DNA of 64,000 bases from Opisthocomus hoazin (lineage: Eukaryota; Chordata; Aves; Opisthocomiformes; Opisthocomidae): assembly GCF_030867145.1 (NCBI RefSeq), contig NC_134433.1:15845896-15909895 (forward strand), in the 5' to 3' direction. The translations under genes were made by a program, and so were the position numbers. This document shows positions 27,718-36,730 of this stretch, piece after piece. The notes under the pieces are model-generated. The model was not told where the DNA came from, searched no databases, and saw nothing but the letters and a program-made list of their open reading frames with translations. The number at the start of each line of letters is the position of its first letter. Position 1 is the stretch's first letter.

Positions 27718-30700
27718 GTAACTCCTGGTGGTGGTCCCTGGCACACAGCCGTGGGTGGGGGTCCCTTGCCTCAACTCCTGACCACCATGATTAGTTCATA
27801 GCAAGCGAGCAGCTCAGTCTCGTCCCGCCCCGTTCATGGGGCTGCTCGCTGCTGCGGGCGGGCAGAGATCAGAGTGCCTGATGTGGCTGAGCTGGAGCAT
27901 GCAGCCTGGCTGGTTTGTCTTGAACAGCGCTTGGGGCTAGAGCCAAAGTGCTCTCCTCCCTCCCTGCCAGCCCAAAACCCATCAGAGACCCTTTTGCTGT
28001 GGTCAGGGGGCCCCCCAGCGCTGTGTACACCCAGGAACAGGCTCACCTGCCCACCCAAAATCATAGAATCACAGAGGTATGGGTTGGAAGGCACCTTACA
28101 GATCATCTGGTTCCAACCCCCCTGCCGTGGGCAGGGACACCTTCCACCAGCCCAGGGTGCTCAAAGCCCCATCCAGCCTGGCCTTGAACACCTGAAAATG
28201 TGGTGCCTTGAGAGCAGCACCTCCAAACCCTGACGAAAGACCCCTGGTGCAGGGCGCCTGGTGCCGGGAGGTTGCCCCTGTCCTCTCTGCCACCGTGTTC
28301 ACCCCGTCCCGTCCCGGCTCTGCCGTGGCGGGCAGGCAGGGAGAGCTTCCCCGGCTCGCCCTCACCCCCACCTCTCGCCCTGCAGATCTTGGAGCGGACC
28401 CTGGAGCCGGACAGCTCGGATGAGGAGCCCCCCCCTGTCTACTCCCCTCCCGCCTACGAGAGCCAGGCGTTGGGCAGCGGCTACCCCCGCGCGCCGCCCA
28501 CCCCGCCGCCCAGGTGAGCCCCCAGACCCGCGCTGCGGCTGCACCGTGACGTGGCTGCACCGTGACGTGGCTGCACCGTGACGTGGCTGCACTGTGACGT
28601 GGCTGCACTGTGACGTGGCTGCACCATGACGTGGCTGCACCGTGACGTGGCTGCACCGTGACATGGCTGCACCATGACGTGGCTGCACCGTGACGTGGCT
28701 GCACCGTGACATGGCTGCACCATGACGTGGCTGCACCGTGACGCGGCTGCACCGTGACGCGGCTGCACCGTGACGTGGCTGCACCGTGCCATGGCTGCAC
28801 CATACCATGACTGCACGGTGCCATCTGCTCGTGGTGGCCAGCAAAGCACCCTGTGCTGGCACCCGGGGGGTCTCAGCGTGCATTATCTCCCCCTGGCAAA
28901 GGGCATCTGGCGTCTGTTCGTTAGGGCTGGGTGAGATGGAGCCGAGGGAGATGAGTGAAGCTCACAGCTGGCTAAAAAATCCCTGCGAGGCCCCAAAAAG
29001 TGAACAGCTGAAGGGTCCGGAAAGCCGCTCCGGCAGCGCGTGGAATGGCAAAAATCAGCTACTGGGGGCGGGGAGCGCTCGCCTCCGCTCGAAAACACCA
29101 GGTGCTGGGCAGCCCTCTCGGCACCGGAGACCTCGGGTGGGTTTGCCGTGCTGCTGCCGGGTTGCCGAGTCTCGGGGGTCTCTGGCCTCACAGGACACGG
29201 GGGGCTCTCCCCTGGCTGTGCCTGCTGGGGGTGACGTCTGGTGAGAGACCTTCAGCAGCTTCATGAGCAAAATCCTGCAGTGCTAGGGCTCCTGCAGGGC
29301 TGTTTTCTGGGGGTCTGAGCAAAACGGGGAGGAGAAGGGGAACCCAGCCTGCGCAGTTGCGGGCCAAGGCTTGACCAGCAGCTCCCGAAGGTTTCAAACT
29401 GGCTGGGAAAGCCTTTTGCTCTCAGAGCTGACGCTAACGCCGTGGGGCTGGGGGGCATGCTGTGGTTTCTCAGTTCCCAGGACCAGCGGTGGAGCTGGGC
29501 AGGGGGCTGCCGTGCCGGGCCCTGTGCCCCACTGCTGCCGCAGACGTCGGTGGGTTTCTCCCGTGCCAAAGGTGCTGTCTGTGCTTGCCCTGCAGGACGG
29601 ACGTGCCGGGGCCCGGCAGCACCCCGGCGCCCGGGCGCTACAGGAACTGGAACCCACCGCTCCTGGGCAACCTCCCCGAGGACTTCCTCCGCATCCTGCC
29701 CCAGCAGAGCGCTGGCACACAGGTGAGGCTCACACAGCCCCTGCCCCGGCTCCACGGCGCGGCACGGAGCACCAAACTCGGTCCTCAGCCACCCTGAGCT
29801 TGCAGTGTGGGTGCTCTGGAAGCTCATGGGTGCCAGGCACGGACTGAACGGAAAGTCTTGGAGCACTTCTCGCTGTTCAGGGCAAAACTGAAGTGAGTGA
29901 GGTGTGAAAGGGGAAACCCAGCGAGGCTTTGACACTTTTTCATGCCATTAGCCCAGCAGTTAGTGCCAGAAATACTGCTTGCACCTAATATTTTAAATGA
30001 TTTAGAAATCGAATCTGCTACCCTGGTGAGAAGCAGCGGGATTTGGGAAGAGCAGCACTGCCAGCGTGCTCGGGGGCTGGTGCAGTGTAACTCAGGTGGA
30101 AAACCTAGTGCAAACCAGAGGATTTAACCCTGGGAAATCCGAGCCCCCTCGTGCTGGGTGGTGGTTTTGGAGACACAAGGCTTGGGGTTGTGGGTGCCTT
30201 TCTGCCCGCATGGGGCAGGCAGCCGGCAGCGTCCCGTGGGGAAGGAGCAGCCACAGCGCAGACCGTGCTGGGCACCCGGCTCACCTCCGGGCACGCCGCA
30301 TCCCCAGGGTGTCCCTCGGTCCCTCTGCTAACGCAGGAGCCAACCTGCAAACCGGGCCAGAGCCCTGCCGGCACGGCGAGGGGCTGGGGGGGCTGCAGGC
30401 ACCCTGCCTTCCCCAGGCCTCGGCTCTGCCCTCCCTTGCTGGCTCCGAAGGCAGCCTGCCACGTTTTCCTAAATGATGGCCCTGGAAGTGGAGCTTTGCG
30501 GGCTATATTACCTTTCTGGGAATAGGAACGTGCCAATTCCTTCGGGCTCAGGGGGAGGAGAGGAGCAGCTGCCCTTTTCTTTCCCCAGTAATTGTGCGCT
30601 TTTGCTTTTTACGGCTCTCTCAGAGCAGCCACAAATCAGATAAATATTGTAGGTGAGGAGGAGTTTGCGGCTGTTCAGCGCGGCTCTGCTGCTCCCCAGG

Positions 30701-33700
30701 TGCGACCGCACCGGGTGCCGGGCGGGTGCGTGGGGTGCCTCGCGCAGGGACGTTTGTCAGCAGGAAATTGCAGCCTCTGCTTTTTAGAGAAGGGGGAAAT
30801 AAGAGCTGCGACGCTGGCTGAGACCCTTCTCCCTCGCCTCCGCGCCAGGTTCCGTCTTGGCTCACCCTCGCGGTTTGAAGTTAAAAATCTCGGCGGCTCC
30901 GTGCTCTGCGAAGGAGCTTTTCCGGAGGCACCGCTTCCTCCCCGTCCGCTGACCCCAGACCGAGGGGTCCCTGTTCCCGCGGGATGCCCGTCCCCTCGGT
31001 CCCCCTTCCCGTCCCCCTTTGTCCCCTGTGCAGCAGCACCGGCCGGGGGGGACGGTGCCCCGGGTGTCGGAGGGAGGGACCCCGCCGGGGAGCTGCAGTC
31101 GGGGCTGGGGGTGCAGCGGAGGAGCGAAAGGCCCAGCTCAGCGTCAGGTGTTGCTGCGGGGAGGCTCCCGCACGCACCAGCACCCAGACCACCAGCTGAC
31201 CTCTGCCGCTTTGCCCCCCACCCAGGGCTCCCACGGCTGCCGGCAGCCCGTGCTGCGGGGGCTCGCCCCGCGGGGCCAGGGCTCCCTGGAGCAGGAGCGG
31301 CGGTGGAAGCAGTACCTGGAGGACGAGCGGATCGCGCTCTTCTTGCAGAACGAGGAGTTCATGAAGGAGCTCCAGAGGAATCGGGATTTCCTCCTTGCCC
31401 TGGAGAGAGGTGAGAAGCGCCTTCAGAAACCTCTGCTCTGCTTTTCGGATGCGTGCCTTCCCCCCGCGATGCTGCCCGTGGCATCACAGAATCACAGAAT
31501 GGTCGGGGTTGGAAGGGACCTCTGGGGGTCATCTAGTCCAGCCCTCCTGCCGAAGCAGGGTCACCTACAGCAGGCTGCAGAGGACCTTGTGCCAAAAGCA
31601 CAAAAGCAGAGCCAGTGCGGGATGCAGCCAGCTGGCACCGGGCCGTGGGCTGCTCCCCGGGCTCCTGCCACGAGGGTCTCCTCTCCCTGCCCGCCTCTGT
31701 GGTGTCTGTGGCACAGCCCAGCAAAATCGCTAGCAAGGAGCCACGGAAATGCCCTCTGAGCCCAGCCCGGCCGGTGTGCCCTCCCCGGCTGTGTGCCCTC
31801 CCCAGATGTGTGCCCTCCCCGGCTGTGTGCCCTCCCCAGGTGCCCTCCCCGGGCGCAGGCAGGGCCTGCACTGGAGAGCAGTTCTGCCGTGATTGCTCCT
31901 TCGCTGTCACCACACTCCTCCTCAGCGAGCTGGCAGCCGGCTGCTCGCCAGTGCTGCGGGGAGGGCTTGAGGATGTCGGTGGTTTTGCTGCCATTGAGCA
32001 AAGAGCTGCCCTTCCTCTCCCTCGCTCTGCCCCGGCTCCGAGCCCCACGGCCGAGGGCCCGTCTCCCTCGGAGGTCTCGCCGGTGGTTCGCGGGGTCCTG
32101 GCAGCACCCTCGCTGCAGGGCTCGCCCTGGAAAACCACCGCGGTGCTTGCGGCGCGCTCGCGGTTCCTCTGCGGTGGTGAGGGGAGCGCTCCCGCCTGCT
32201 GCTGCGGGCTCCCACCGACGCGCTTGCGGTCACCGTGCCAAAGCGAAGGGCTTTCAGCGCCGGGGCGGTGACGGCGCTGGGCGGAAGGCTGCCTTCCTCC
32301 TGTGCTCAGCCTCGCCGAGCGGGCCGAGCCCACCCAGGCGCAGAGGACAGCGTGGCAGGGGAGATGCTGCTTGTCCCTGGAGCACGGCAGAGGCCAGCAG
32401 CGTGTCCTCGGGGAGGAGCACGTCTCTGGAGAGCTTTTATAGCTGTGTGGTCGATCGTTTCTGCCTGGAGCTCAGCACGTCTCGTCCCGAGGTGCTTCTG
32501 TGTTACCTCGGGGCTGCAGCCCGGCTGCGCAGGGGCTCCCTTGCTGAGCTGGGTCCGGCCGTTCTGCGGCGGCTGAGCTGCTGTGGGACACTGGGAAGCC
32601 CGAGCTCCCTCCCTTGCCGTCACCCTGTGCCCCCGCAGCCGTGCGGCCCTCGAGGGGAGAGGGGAGTGGAGCTGCGTGCGCGGGGTCTGATCGAGTGCGG
32701 CATCGGGCTTTTGTTTTTCAGATCGACTGAAATACGAGTCAAAAAAATCCAAGTCAGCCAGTGTTGCTGTCAGCAACGACTTTGGTTTCTCCTCCGTAAT
32801 ATCAGGTAACTTGAAGATGTACGTGAGCATCACCTCTCAGCAGCGGGATGCCCGGCAGCTCCGGCGTTCCCAGCCCACTGCCTCCGAAGCTGCCCCCAAG
32901 CACACCGGAGAGGGGCTGGTGTGTGATGGGGATGGGTGCCGGTGCCCTCCCTGCCCTCCCCGCGTGGAGCTGCTCCTGTCCTGCCTCCGTCCGTCCCTGC
33001 GGGTGGGAGCTGGGATCCCATTCCCAGCAGAGACAAAGCCCTCCCTTGTCTCGGCCGGAGCAGAGGACTGTGCCGGGGAGGCATGTTCCTGCGTAATCCT
33101 GATTAACCTCGGGGAGGGGAGCAGCTGCCCGGGTCAGAATTAGCACTGGTGTCTGTCGATGTCCCCGTGCTGGGGCAGGCCAGATGCCGTGGCTGGGCAG
33201 CATGGCAGAGCTCTGGCTGGGTGCACGGCGCTTCGAGGGCACCCAGACCTGGGGAAGGGGCATGGGCCCAGGCGGGCACGAGGACGTGGCTGCTGGGGTC
33301 TCTGGTCGGCCTGACTGAGTTGCTGGGATGCCTGAACTTCTGCTCCTGACCTGGTGGCCCTGCCATCCCTGCCATCAGCATGGGCACGATCTGATACCCA
33401 GCGTGCAATTAGTGCCTGGGGTGATTTGGGGCTGCTGTCCCTGGGGCAGCGTAGAGGTGCTGGTGGTGGGGCTCGCCCCTCGTCAGCTCGCAGGCAGCCC
33501 GAGCTGAGCAGCCCCGCGGGGCTGAGGCTGTGCTGCGGGCCGAGGTCTCTGCACCCACGGTCTTGGGGGTTTTATCTGCAGAGACTCCTCATCCAGAGCC
33601 AGCCCTGGCGTGCCAGTGCCCTTGTCCTGCCGGCCTGTGGCTTCGCTAGCGCTGGAATTGGGTCATGGAAACGATTTGTCTCCAGCTTCCCCTCGCCGTG

Positions 33701-35836
33701 CACGCGCTCCTGGTGACCAGATGTTTGCCTTCCAGGTGACGTAGCCCCCTCTGTAACCAGCGAGGCCGGCGGTGCCGTGTCTGACGATGCCTTATTCAGA
33801 GACAAATTGAAACACATGGGAAAATGTGAGTCGGTTTGCGGGCTCCGCGTCGCCGGCGAGCGCTGGAGGGGAGGCGGGAGCCGGGCGGGCAGGGGAAGAG
33901 CCGGCAGCGCTGCCTGGTGCTGCCTGCTCACGCGGCGTGTCCACTCCGCACGCGCGCTCTGCGGCCGGCACACGCGTGCCCAGCAGCGCGTGAGCACGGG
34001 GTTTCTTGTCCCCTCTCTTGGCAGCTGGGCACACGCGTCCCCGTCACCCTGGGAGTCACCCAGGGGGGTGGCACGTCGGCGTGCGGGGCGCAGGCTGCGG
34101 TGGGAAGCTGCGTGCGGCCCCGGCAGCGGTGCTTTGGGGTTGGGTTTCTGTCTGCAGCTGGCAGTGCCGCGCCGGTGCGTCCCTGCCCTGCGGTGCTGTC
34201 CTGGCCCTCGCCAGCGGCAGGGAGCTCCCGTGCCACGCGCTGCGGCTGGGCACCGGCACGACGGAGCGGAGACGGACACCTGGGTCGTGATGCCCCAGCT
34301 CTGCGCTGTCCGTCTGTCCCTGGTGTACGCGGGGGTTGTGGCATGAGTCGAGGGCGCAGGGGGTGATGGGGAATGGAGGAATTTCTGGGCAGGGTTTGCA
34401 TGAATCCTGGATAAGCAAGCCGAGGGTTTGCTGTAACTCTGCCTCTTCCAATCCTTTCCTCTTAGCAAGTCACAGCCTGCTTGTCCCATCACAAAACAGA
34501 CCGAGGTCTTTGGGCAGCTTGCGTGGGGTTGCAGCCAGCTGAGATGCTGGGGAGATGGGGGTCGGGAAGGTCATGAAAATCCAAGCAAAAGGGTAAAACC
34601 ATCAGCACCTCCCACCAGGGCCCTCTGAGCCTGGCAGCCTTGCAGGGCCCCGGTGTTCCCAGGCAAACCCAGGGTATCGCCGTGGGCACTGGGGCACGGG
34701 TGGCTCTCGCACCGCTGGCCCTGGCCGTCTCCCCCCCAGCGCCCGTGGCAGCTTTGGGGTTTGGTTTTGAGGTGAGACCCTGACTCGGCTGCTTCCTTCC
34801 AGCCACGCGCAAGAAGCTGTTTGAACTCGCCAGAGCCTTCTCCGAGAAGACAAAGATGAGGAAATCGAAAAGAAAACACTTGTTGAAGCACCAGGTGTAT
34901 CCTAACCGGGGCTGGGGGGCTGCATGGGGGGCACGGGGCTGTCGGAGCGGCCACACTCGGGGGCTCCCGGGGGCTCCCCAAGGCCGTGGTCTGCCGGAGC
35001 GTCCCGGCTGCCTCTCTGGGCTGGGCCGTGGGCTGGGAAGGGCGATCGTGGTGCTGCAGCCATGTCCCAGCCCCACAACTGGTTTTCCTTAGCGGAGGGC
35101 GTAGGCTGGGGACGGCGGCTTCCACGGCAAATCTTCTCGATGACGTCGAAGGACATTCATGTGGTAAGAAACGGCCGTGCCGGGCCATGCCGTGCCGTGT
35201 GTGCTGTGCCCGGCGTGGCTAGCTGGGGTCCCGCAGTGCCTGGCCCTGTCCCACCCCGCACCATCGCTCTGCGGGCGATGGCTCCCATTGGGTCCGTCCC
35301 AGGGCACGGCCACCCGTTCTGCGGGCTCTCCCCTGGTCCCACGCGGCTCTCCTGCGAGCGTGCGCTTTCTGGGGTGACCAGGGATGGGATCTTCTCTTTT
35401 GGGGAGTCTCGGGGGCTAGCAGCCAGGCTGTGCAGCGCTGCGGGATGCATAGCCCATGGCTGGGGCACGGTCCTGGCAAATCTGCCATCAGCCAGATTTG
35501 CACGGCAGCAGCAGGTCTTGGCAGGGGGTTGTGTGCCAGCCCAGACCACCCCGGGGTGGCTCCGGTGTGGCCCGGGGTTCTCCGGTGTGTTGGGGCAGAG
35601 AGTCCCTGTGTCCCTGGGAATTGTCTGTCTGGGTGAGGAAATCCCTGCCCTGGGGCAGAGGCCTGGCTGCTTCCCCGCGGGGACACCTCGCTGGGATGGG
35701 ACCACGGCGCGGCCGCCAGCGTCCCGGCGTGGAGGCGGCTGCAGCCCCCGCCTGCCTCTGCCTTTCAGATGAAGACTCCCAAGCACGGAGGCAGCAGCTC
35801 CGGGAGGAGGAGGAGACGCTGAAGGAAGGGCAGTAA
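27427..35836 (+). CDS. CUEDC1: CUEDC1, CUE domain-containing protein 1
   Basis: CUE domains bind mono-ubiquitin; the cellular role of this protein is poorly defined. Nine coding exons are seen: 27427-27717, 28386-28513, 29596-29722, 31226-31409, 32722-32805, 33736-33825, 34803-34896, 35105-35163 and 35769-35836. Together they encode about 374 aa, close to the mammalian protein as I recall it. The CUE domain spans about residues 39-78, with the MFP motif at 47-49 and di-leucine at 74-75, both typical ubiquitin-contact positions. After it come an acidic SSDSEDS stretch, two PPxY motifs (PPVY, PPAY), a conserved WNPPLLGNLP block, a charged helical segment WKQYLEDERIALFLQNEEF, a basic KKLFELARAFSEKTKMRKSK segment, and TANLLDDVEGH near the C-terminus. 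The start is supported by the conserved MTSLFRRSSS. The exon 7/8 join is the one uncertain junction. Confidence 0.96.
28060..28205 (-). mobile_element. CR1 LINE fragment, copy 5, in CUEDC1 intron 1
   Basis: A very short 5'-truncated CR1 tail. It starts with AATCATAGAATCACAGAGGT (terminal repeat complement) followed by GGTTGGAAGGCACC; the reverse strand reads FQVFKARLDGALSTLGWWKV. It belongs to a different CR1 subfamily from the TGG- and TAG-type copies. Confidence 0.9.
28386..28513 (+). CDS. CUEDC1: CUEDC1 coding exon 2: PPxY motifs
   Basis: Encodes ILERTLEPDSSDEEPPPVYS, then PPAYESQ and APPTPPP. It carries two PPxY motifs (PPVY and PPAY), the classical ligand for WW domains such as those of NEDD4-family ubiquitin ligases. 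The acceptor is CCTGCAG at 28385 and the donor CAG|GTGAGC; two bases (AG) carry over to complete Arg. Confidence 0.96.
28537..28824. repeat. 16-bp minisatellite (GGCTGCACCGTGACGT), 18 units
   Basis: Exactly phased 16-bp units start 23 bp after the exon 2 donor of CUEDC1. Eleven of the eighteen unit junctions create TGACGTGG; the others carry TGACAT, TGACGC or TGCCAT. The minus-strand frame of repeated SRCSHVTVQPRH is an artefact of the repeat. Confidence 0.96.
29596..29722 (+). CDS. CUEDC1: CUEDC1 coding exon 3
   Basis: Completes Arg, then encodes TDVPGPGSTPAPGRYRNWNP and PLLGNLPEDFLRILPQQ to AGTQ. The RNWNPPLLGNLP block is strongly conserved with the mammalian protein. Acceptor CCTGCAG at 29595, donor CAG|GTGAGG. 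Confidence 0.96.
29723..31225 (+). other. CUEDC1: CUEDC1 intron 3
   Basis: GC-rich intron. I see no repeat or extra exon in it; the 270-codon frame over 30592-31413 is open mainly because it runs through GC-rich DNA into exon 4. Confidence 0.75.
31226..31409 (+). CDS. CUEDC1: CUEDC1 coding exon 4: charged helical segment
   Basis: Encodes GSHGCRQPVLRG to SLEQERRWKQYLEDERIA, then LFLQNEEFMKELQRNRDFLL and ALER. The second half is predicted to be helical and is near-identical to mammals; the first half is diverged. Donor AGAG|GTGAGA, phase 1. Confidence 0.96.
31484..31592 (-). mobile_element. CR1 LINE fragment, copy 6, in CUEDC1 intron 4 (TAG-type)
   Basis: About 110 bp of CR1 3' end. It starts with ATCACAGAATCACAGAATGG and contains CACCTACAGCAGGCTGCAG, the complement of the TAG-type stop. 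The 3' terminal repeat is well preserved, so the insertion is fairly young despite its shortness. Confidence 0.92.
31776..31845. repeat. 17-bp repeat (TGTGCCCTCCCCGGCTG), about four units
   Basis: Alternating CCGGCTG and CCAGATG variants repeat in CUEDC1 intron 4. Confidence 0.8.
32722..32805 (+). CDS. CUEDC1: CUEDC1 coding exon 5
   Basis: Encodes (D)RLKYESKKSKSASVAVSND and FGFSSVIS after acceptor TTTTTCAG; donor ATCAG|GTAACT, phase 1 in and out. Lys/Ser-rich, conserved with mammals. Confidence 0.96.
33736..33825 (+). CDS. CUEDC1: CUEDC1 coding exon 6
   Basis: Encodes GDVAPSVTSEAGGAVSDDAL and FRDKLKHMGK. The ALFRDKLKHMGK end is the conserved part. Acceptor CTTCCAG, donor AAAAT|GTGAGT. Confidence 0.95.
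34803..34896 (+). CDS. CUEDC1: CUEDC1 coding exon 7: basic segment
   Basis: Completes Ser, then encodes TRKKLFELARAFSEKTKMRK and SKRKHLLKHQ. The sequence at the 3' end is CACCAG-GT-GTATCC, with two overlapping GT dinucleotides. The upstream one (34895) gives a frameshift into exon 8 with either nearby acceptor. The downstream one (34897) keeps the frame, so I end the exon at 34896. Confidence 0.85.
35105..35163 (+). CDS. CUEDC1: CUEDC1 coding exon 8
   Basis: Encodes LGTAASTANLLDDVEGHSC, matching the conserved mammalian SLGAAASTANLLDDVEGHAC. The acceptor is either GCGTAG at 35104 (chosen because it gives Q-V-L-G, closest to mammals) or CCTTAG at 35092 (would add four residues). Donor TGTG|GTAAGA. 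Confidence 0.85.
35769..35836 (+). CDS. CUEDC1: CUEDC1 terminal coding exon 9
   Basis: Encodes DEDSQARRQQLREEEETLKE GQ and TAA (35834-35836) after acceptor CTTTCAG. The terminal EGQ matches the mammalian C-terminus. Confidence 0.94.
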
Positions 35837-36730
35837 ATGGTGAGAGGCAGCTGGGGATGAATGGGTCCCTGTGAGCGTGCGAATGGCTCCATCTGTCCGT
35901 CCGTCCTGGCTGGAGGAGCGAGCTGGGTGCTCTGGGTCAGGTCCAGAGCGTGTCCGGGTAGGGACAAGCCCCGTCGGTGGCCAGGGGTCCTGCAGCTGGG
36001 AACAGCCCTGGGTGCCACCACGGGCCGGTGCTGGTGACGGTCACGGTGCGGCTGAGCACACGCCATTTTCCTTCCCTCCCCTTCTGCTCTGCAGGTCCCA
36101 GCGCTGGGGTTTGTTGCTGGCACAGGACGTGCACAGGGCTTCGTCAGAAGATGGCTGAAATAGGAAAAAACCCACCCAACAAATAACCCAGTTTTTTGGC
36201 TGTTCCCCCTCTGCTGTTGTACTCCTCTGAAGTACAAGTAACGAAGTGAGGCACAAGGTTTTCTTACCAGCGGTTTGAAAACAACTTCTGTCTAGCAAAT
36301 CAGCCAAAAAGGAGAAAAAAAAAAAATAGGAAAAAAAAAAAAGCTGGCAGCTGCGGTGAGCTGCGGCGGAGGAGCCGGGGAGCTGAGCCTTGGGAGGAGC
36401 AGCGTCCCCCCTGCTCTCGGTCCGAGCGGCGTCGCAGGAGGAATGAAAATCAGTTGTACTAACGAGGATGCGTTCACGTGGGGGATCTGCTTGGCTGGAG
36501 CACTCCTGAACATATCTCTGTAGTGATCTGACGTAACTTTACTCTGCGTGCACAGGAAAAAGGAAAAACAGGTGAGGAAGAGAACCTAACAGCCGTTGTC
36601 TACTGTGGCTGGGAGCAATGAGCAGAGAGTCAGATCAGGTAATAGTCAAATAATATAAATTGTTTATAAAACGAAAGGCCTTCTTTTCCTAGGCGTTTCA
36701 CTTTGAATTAAACCTTTGCCTTCGGCATTG
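35837..36730 (+). other. CUEDC1: Probable CUEDC1 3' UTR (end uncertain)
   Basis: Moderately AT-rich sequence follows the stop, with A-runs at 36315-36345. ATTAAA at 36707-36712 is a possible poly(A) signal. A better AATAAA occurs only at 39613, at the end of another AT-rich block, so the UTR may be alternative or longer. Confidence 0.4.

Noticed and set aside
26697-27774. Frames of 293 and 327 codons on the minus strand with TPEHGHAGARTRRS-like repeats
   Set aside because: They arise from the 16-bp minisatellite and continue antisense to the CUEDC1 exon.
28096-28883. Minus-strand frames rich in CSHVTVQPRHGAATS repeats
   Set aside because: They are translations of the 16-bp TGACGT minisatellite.
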